Positions 4,638 to 6,777 of a DNA stretch of 6,777 nt are shown one piece after another. Within the stretch, counting starts at the first letter, position 1. Every line of letters begins with the position of its first letter. Made by a program: the position numbers and the translations under genes. The notes under the pieces are model-generated. The model was given only the letters and a program-made list of their open reading frames with translations, was not told where the DNA came from and searched no databases. The stretch comes from Actinomycetes bacterium (GTDB lineage Bacteria; Actinomycetota; Acidimicrobiia; Acidimicrobiales; Acidimicrobiaceae): NCBI GenBank assembly GCA_021823385.1, contig JAKAOC010000127.1, positions 1-6,777 on the forward strand, given 5' to 3'.

Positions 4638-5525
4638 GTGAACCTCACCGAGCTGAAGATGCAGTACCTGACCTGGGCAAGGGGCAAGGGGCTTGAGGTC
4701 GTCCTGATCGTGCTGGCGTCGATATTGCTCGCCCGGGCCGCGCACTATGTGGGCACCAGGATCTCGGATCACCTGAGCAAGGTGGCAAAGCAGCAGATTC
4801 GCGACGAATACGTGCTTTCGGAGAGGAACAAGCACGTGGCGGCGGTGGTGCAAGCGCTGGAGTGGGCGTCGGTCGCGCTCATATACAGCATCTCCTTCGT
4901 GCTGGTCCTGCTCCGTTTCGACCTGCCCATCACCACCCTGGTGGCACCGGCCACGGTTCTGGGCGTCGCGCTCGGCTTTGGAGCCCAACGCGTAGTGCAG
5001 GACCTGTTGGCAGGCTTCTTCATCTTCGCCGAGCGGCAGTACGGCGTTGGCGACGTCATTCGCGTGGGCCAGCCCGGTGCATTGGTTGGCATTTCAGGGA
5101 CTGTGGAAGAGGTGACACTGCGCATTACCAGGCTGAGGACGGTCGCGGGCGAACAGGTGATATTGGGCAATTCCCAAATACTTCAGGTCGTCAACCTGTC
5201 GAGGGACTGGTCACAAGTGGTGGTGGACTTCCCTGTCCGCCAGTCGTCGGACTTCGTGCAGGTGCGCTCGCTGCTGGAGTCGATTGCCGCAGAGGTGATG
5301 GATGACTCCAAGTGGTCGGGATTTCTGGTCGGACCGATAACCGTTTCGGGCATCGAGGCCATCGCCGCAGGGGTGGCCACCGTACGCATGCTCGCCAAGA
5401 CGCTGCCTGCCCAACAGTGGGATGTGGCCCGCGAGCTGCGTTTCAAGGGTTTGAGTGGGCTAGGCAAGCTGGGAGTGCTGGTCGAACCGAGCCCTAACGC
5501 GAATGCGACGCCCAGTGGACCGTGA
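4638..5525 (+). CDS. MscS-family small-conductance mechanosensitive channel
   Basis: 295 residues from the GTG at 4638, close to the size of the minimal MscS core (E. coli MscS has 286). Membrane helices lie at about 19-38 (LEVVLIVLASILLARAAHYV), 71-92 (ALEWASVALIYSISFVLVLL) and 98-130. The third is the glycine/alanine-rich pore helix, seen in VLGVALGFGAQRVVQDLLAGFFIF. It is followed by the hallmark AERQYGVGDVIRV (131-143) and the beta domain G-V..ISGTVEEVTLRITRLRT, where the usual IPN is VILGN (174-178). The alpha/beta C-terminal domain runs to about 283. As a heptameric inner-membrane channel it would release solutes on osmotic downshock. The frame extends upstream to 4539, but that part is basic and unlike an MscS N-terminus; Met8 (4659) is another possible start. 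The gene end overlaps the next gene by 23 nt, so the two are probably translated together. Confidence 0.92.
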   Translation: MNLTELKMQYLTWARGKGLEVVLIVLASILLARAAHYVGTRISDHLSKVAKQQIRDEYVLSERNKHVAAVVQALEWASVALIYSISFVLVLLRFDLPITTLVAPATVLGVALGFGAQRVVQDLLAGFFIFAERQYGVGDVIRVGQPGALVGISGTVEEVTLRITRLRTVAGEQVILGNSQILQVVNLSRDWSQVVVDFPVRQSSDFVQVRSLLESIAAEVMDDSKWSGFLVGPITVSGIEAIAAGVATVRMLAKTLPAQQWDVARELRFKGLSGLGKLGVLVEPSPNANATPSGP

Positions 5526-5922
5526 GCCCAAGCCCGAGCAGGGCAATCAGCCTGCCGGGGGACCGGAGCAGCCCGCCACGCAGATCGTGCGCCACATGCG
5601 GATGCCGCGTCGATCGACCATCATCCTCCTGGTCGCTTTCGTGGCCACCCTGGCGCTTTACCTTGCCGTGAAGCCGATCCCTGCACCGGCGTCGCCGCCC
5701 ATTTACGCGATAGTGCCGTCTACGACGACCTCGACTCCCTCGGCCGTGGCCACCACGCTTCCCCGTACGACGACGACTTCCACCAAAGTGACAACCACCA
5801 CCTCGGCCGCTGCGTCGCCTTCAACAACGGAGCTGCCGAGCAGCACCACCTCGACCACTGCGTCGACTTCAACAACGGAGTCGCCGAGCAGCACGACCTC
5901 GACGACGGCGAAGAACGGCTAA
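5503..5922 (+). CDS. Single-pass membrane protein with Ser/Thr-rich tail
   Basis: 139 residues, not a named family. Residues 1-36 are polar with Pro, Gln and Arg (REPKPEQGNQPAGGPEQP), then RMPRR and one membrane helix at about 38-56 (TIILLVAFVATLALYLAV). By the positive-inside rule the N-terminus is cytoplasmic and the rest outside. From residue 73 almost everything is Ser, Thr, Ala or Pro, ending in two 16-residue repeats that differ at two positions. Such tails serve as cell-wall-spanning stalks or sites of O-mannosylation in actinobacteria; no globular domain or sorting signal is present. The ATG at 5503 lies inside the MscS gene (23-nt overlap); the GTG at 5515 would give an 11-nt overlap and is a possible alternative. 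Neither has a good ribosome site, so translation probably depends on ribosomes finishing MscS. An accessory role with the channel is possible but unproven. Confidence 0.75.
   Translation: MRRPVDREPKPEQGNQPAGGPEQPATQIVRHMRMPRRSTIILLVAFVATLALYLAVKPIPAPASPPIYAIVPSTTTSTPSAVATTLPRTTTTSTKVTTTTSAAASPSTTELPSSTTSTTASTSTTESPSSTTSTTAKNG
5812..5907 (+). repeat. Two tandem 48-bp repeats in the Ser/Thr-rich tail
   Basis: Units 5812-5859 and 5860-5907 encode ASPSTTELPSSTTSTT and ASTSTTESPSSTTSTT. They are in frame and only slightly diverged, and are followed by the four terminal residues AKNG. Copy-number change by slippage would lengthen or shorten the tail without breaking the frame. Confidence 0.85.
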
Positions 5923-6716
5923 CCGACCTTCTGAGCCGCAACGTAGTCGACGATGGCGGCGAACCCGGAGTGGTTGTGGTGGGGGAGCACTTCGCCGGCA
6001 AGATCGAAGAGTTCGGGGTGGGCGTTGGCCACGGTCAAGGGGTGCCCGACTAGCCGGAGCATCGTCAGGTCATTGCGCTGATCGCCGACGGCGGCAACGT
6101 CTTCGGGGTCGATCTGCAGAATCCTGCAGACTTCCAGGATGCCGGAGGCCTTCGAGACGCCGTGTTTGGCAAACTCGATCCAGTCAGGGCCGGAGACGGT
6201 TATGTCCACCAGGGGCGACAGCCGCTCGCCGAGTACATCGCGCAGCTGCTCTGAGCTCCGTCCGGACTGCCGCGCGATGAGCTTGGTAGCGCCTGGGCCG
6301 ATGTGATCTTCGATTGCTTTGATCTCGGGCACGTCGAGGCCGGGAATCGGTCGCGAAAAAAAGCCCGGCTCGGCGAAGAACTCCTCGAGAAGCTCACCGG
6401 CGAGGATTGCCCTTGGCACGCGTTCGCGCACCACGCCGATGACCTCTGCCGCCACCGGGGCCGAAATCAGCTCATGGGTCAGCACGCTTGAGCCTTGGAG
6501 GTCATATACCACCGCGCCGTTTGCGCAGATCGCCAAGGGCCCCAGGCCCGCAGAGGCGGAGATCCTTCGCACCGAGCGGGGCGAGCGGGCGGTGGCAGCG
6601 ATAGTCGGGATTCCCATCTCCGCCAAGGTGGCAACCGCGTCCACGTTTTCTCGGCTAACCTGCCCTTTCTCGTCGAGCAGGGTACCGTCCAGGTCGGTGA
6701 CAACTAGGCGAATCAA
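5919..6716 (-). CDS. HAD-IIB (Cof-type) phosphatase
   Basis: 265 residues, normal for the family. The HAD motifs are complete: motif I DLDGTLLD with the nucleophile D8 and general acid D10; motif II T42 in AATARS; motif III K189 in GVSKASGI; motif IV GDQRND with D212 and D216. The region between about 85 and 180 is the C2B cap, which sets the substrate. CANGAVVYD (64-72) is the usual core segment of Cof-like enzymes. A soluble Mg-dependent phosphatase acting on a sugar phosphate or similar metabolite is likely, but the substrate cannot be read from sequence. The first codon is TTG at 6716-6714, fitting the usual start two to six residues before VTDLDG. The frame stays open to the window edge without an in-frame ATG, GTG or other TTG, so a start beyond 6777 cannot be excluded. 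It converges on the Ser/Thr-rich gene, sharing three bases at the stop codons. Confidence 0.9.
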   Translation of the reverse strand: MIRLVVTDLDGTLLDEKGQVSRENVDAVATLAEMGIPTIAATARSPRSVRRISASAGLGPLAICANGAVVYDLQGSSVLTHELISAPVAAEVIGVVRERVPRAILAGELLEEFFAEPGFFSRPIPGLDVPEIKAIEDHIGPGATKLIARQSGRSSEQLRDVLGERLSPLVDITVSGPDWIEFAKHGVSKASGILEVCRILQIDPEDVAAVGDQRNDLTMLRLVGHPLTVANAHPELFDLAGEVLPHHNHSGFAAIVDYVAAQKVG

Positions 6717-6777
6717 TTCCGGGCCGATCTCGAGGTCTGAAAGCGGACTTCGGCCTGCAAGCCTAGCCCGGCGAGGA

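Noticed and set aside
5703..5894. Leftward Val-rich frame opposite the Ser/Thr-rich tail
   Set aside because: It is the antisense reading of ACC/ACG/ACT threonine codons, which give Val and Gly; no start signal.

Overview
The window looks like a chromosomal segment of a high-GC actinobacterium. Three things point to an Acidimicrobiia-like or related uncultured actinobacterial lineage: the GC-rich third codon positions, a split-barrel (PPOX-fold) protein of the kind common in F420-using actinobacteria, and secreted GYWLV..DGGIFTFGDA..YGSMGG repeats, which I associate from memory with that class. The assignment is an inference. No RNA gene, transposase, phage gene or CRISPR array could be supported.

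Layout. Positions 1-3006 are read leftward. First comes a secreted protein with five 42-residue GYWLV repeats followed by a CHAP-like cysteine amidase/peptidase domain (3006-1594). Next is a short alkyl-sulfatase-type metallo-beta-lactamase-fold hydrolase (1524-268), then the first 64 codons of a PPOX split-barrel protein that runs off the window (194-1). The last two could share a transcript. A clean inverted repeat in front of the hydrolase gene suggests it also has its own regulated promoter. A 125-bp divergent intergenic region separates this block from a rightward DUF3293 protein (3132-3614) and a small unrecognised protein ending in two PDQA..PAWD decapeptides (3706-4011).

A 626-bp stretch follows (4012-4637) with no convincing gene but several hairpins. 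After it come a three-helix MscS-type mechanosensitive channel (GTG start at 4638) and, overlapping its end by 23 nt, a single-pass membrane protein with a Ser/Thr-rich outer tail (5503-5922). A convergent HAD-IIB phosphatase with a likely TTG start (6716-5919) overlaps the stop codon of that membrane protein by three bases.

How the genes work together. The MscS channel and the Thr-rich membrane protein are very probably co-translated and may act together at the envelope. The repeat-CHAP protein is also an envelope or extracellular protein, probably acting on peptidoglycan. The sulfatase-like hydrolase and the PPOX protein look like small-molecule metabolism. No single pathway unites the window. 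The less ordinary parts are the repeat-CHAP fusion with a 75-bp identical internal DNA duplication, the small decapeptide-repeat protein (possibly leader-plus-core in layout), the two operator-like dyads, and start codons that sit 7-9 nt downstream of -10-like hexamers, which suggests leaderless transcription.
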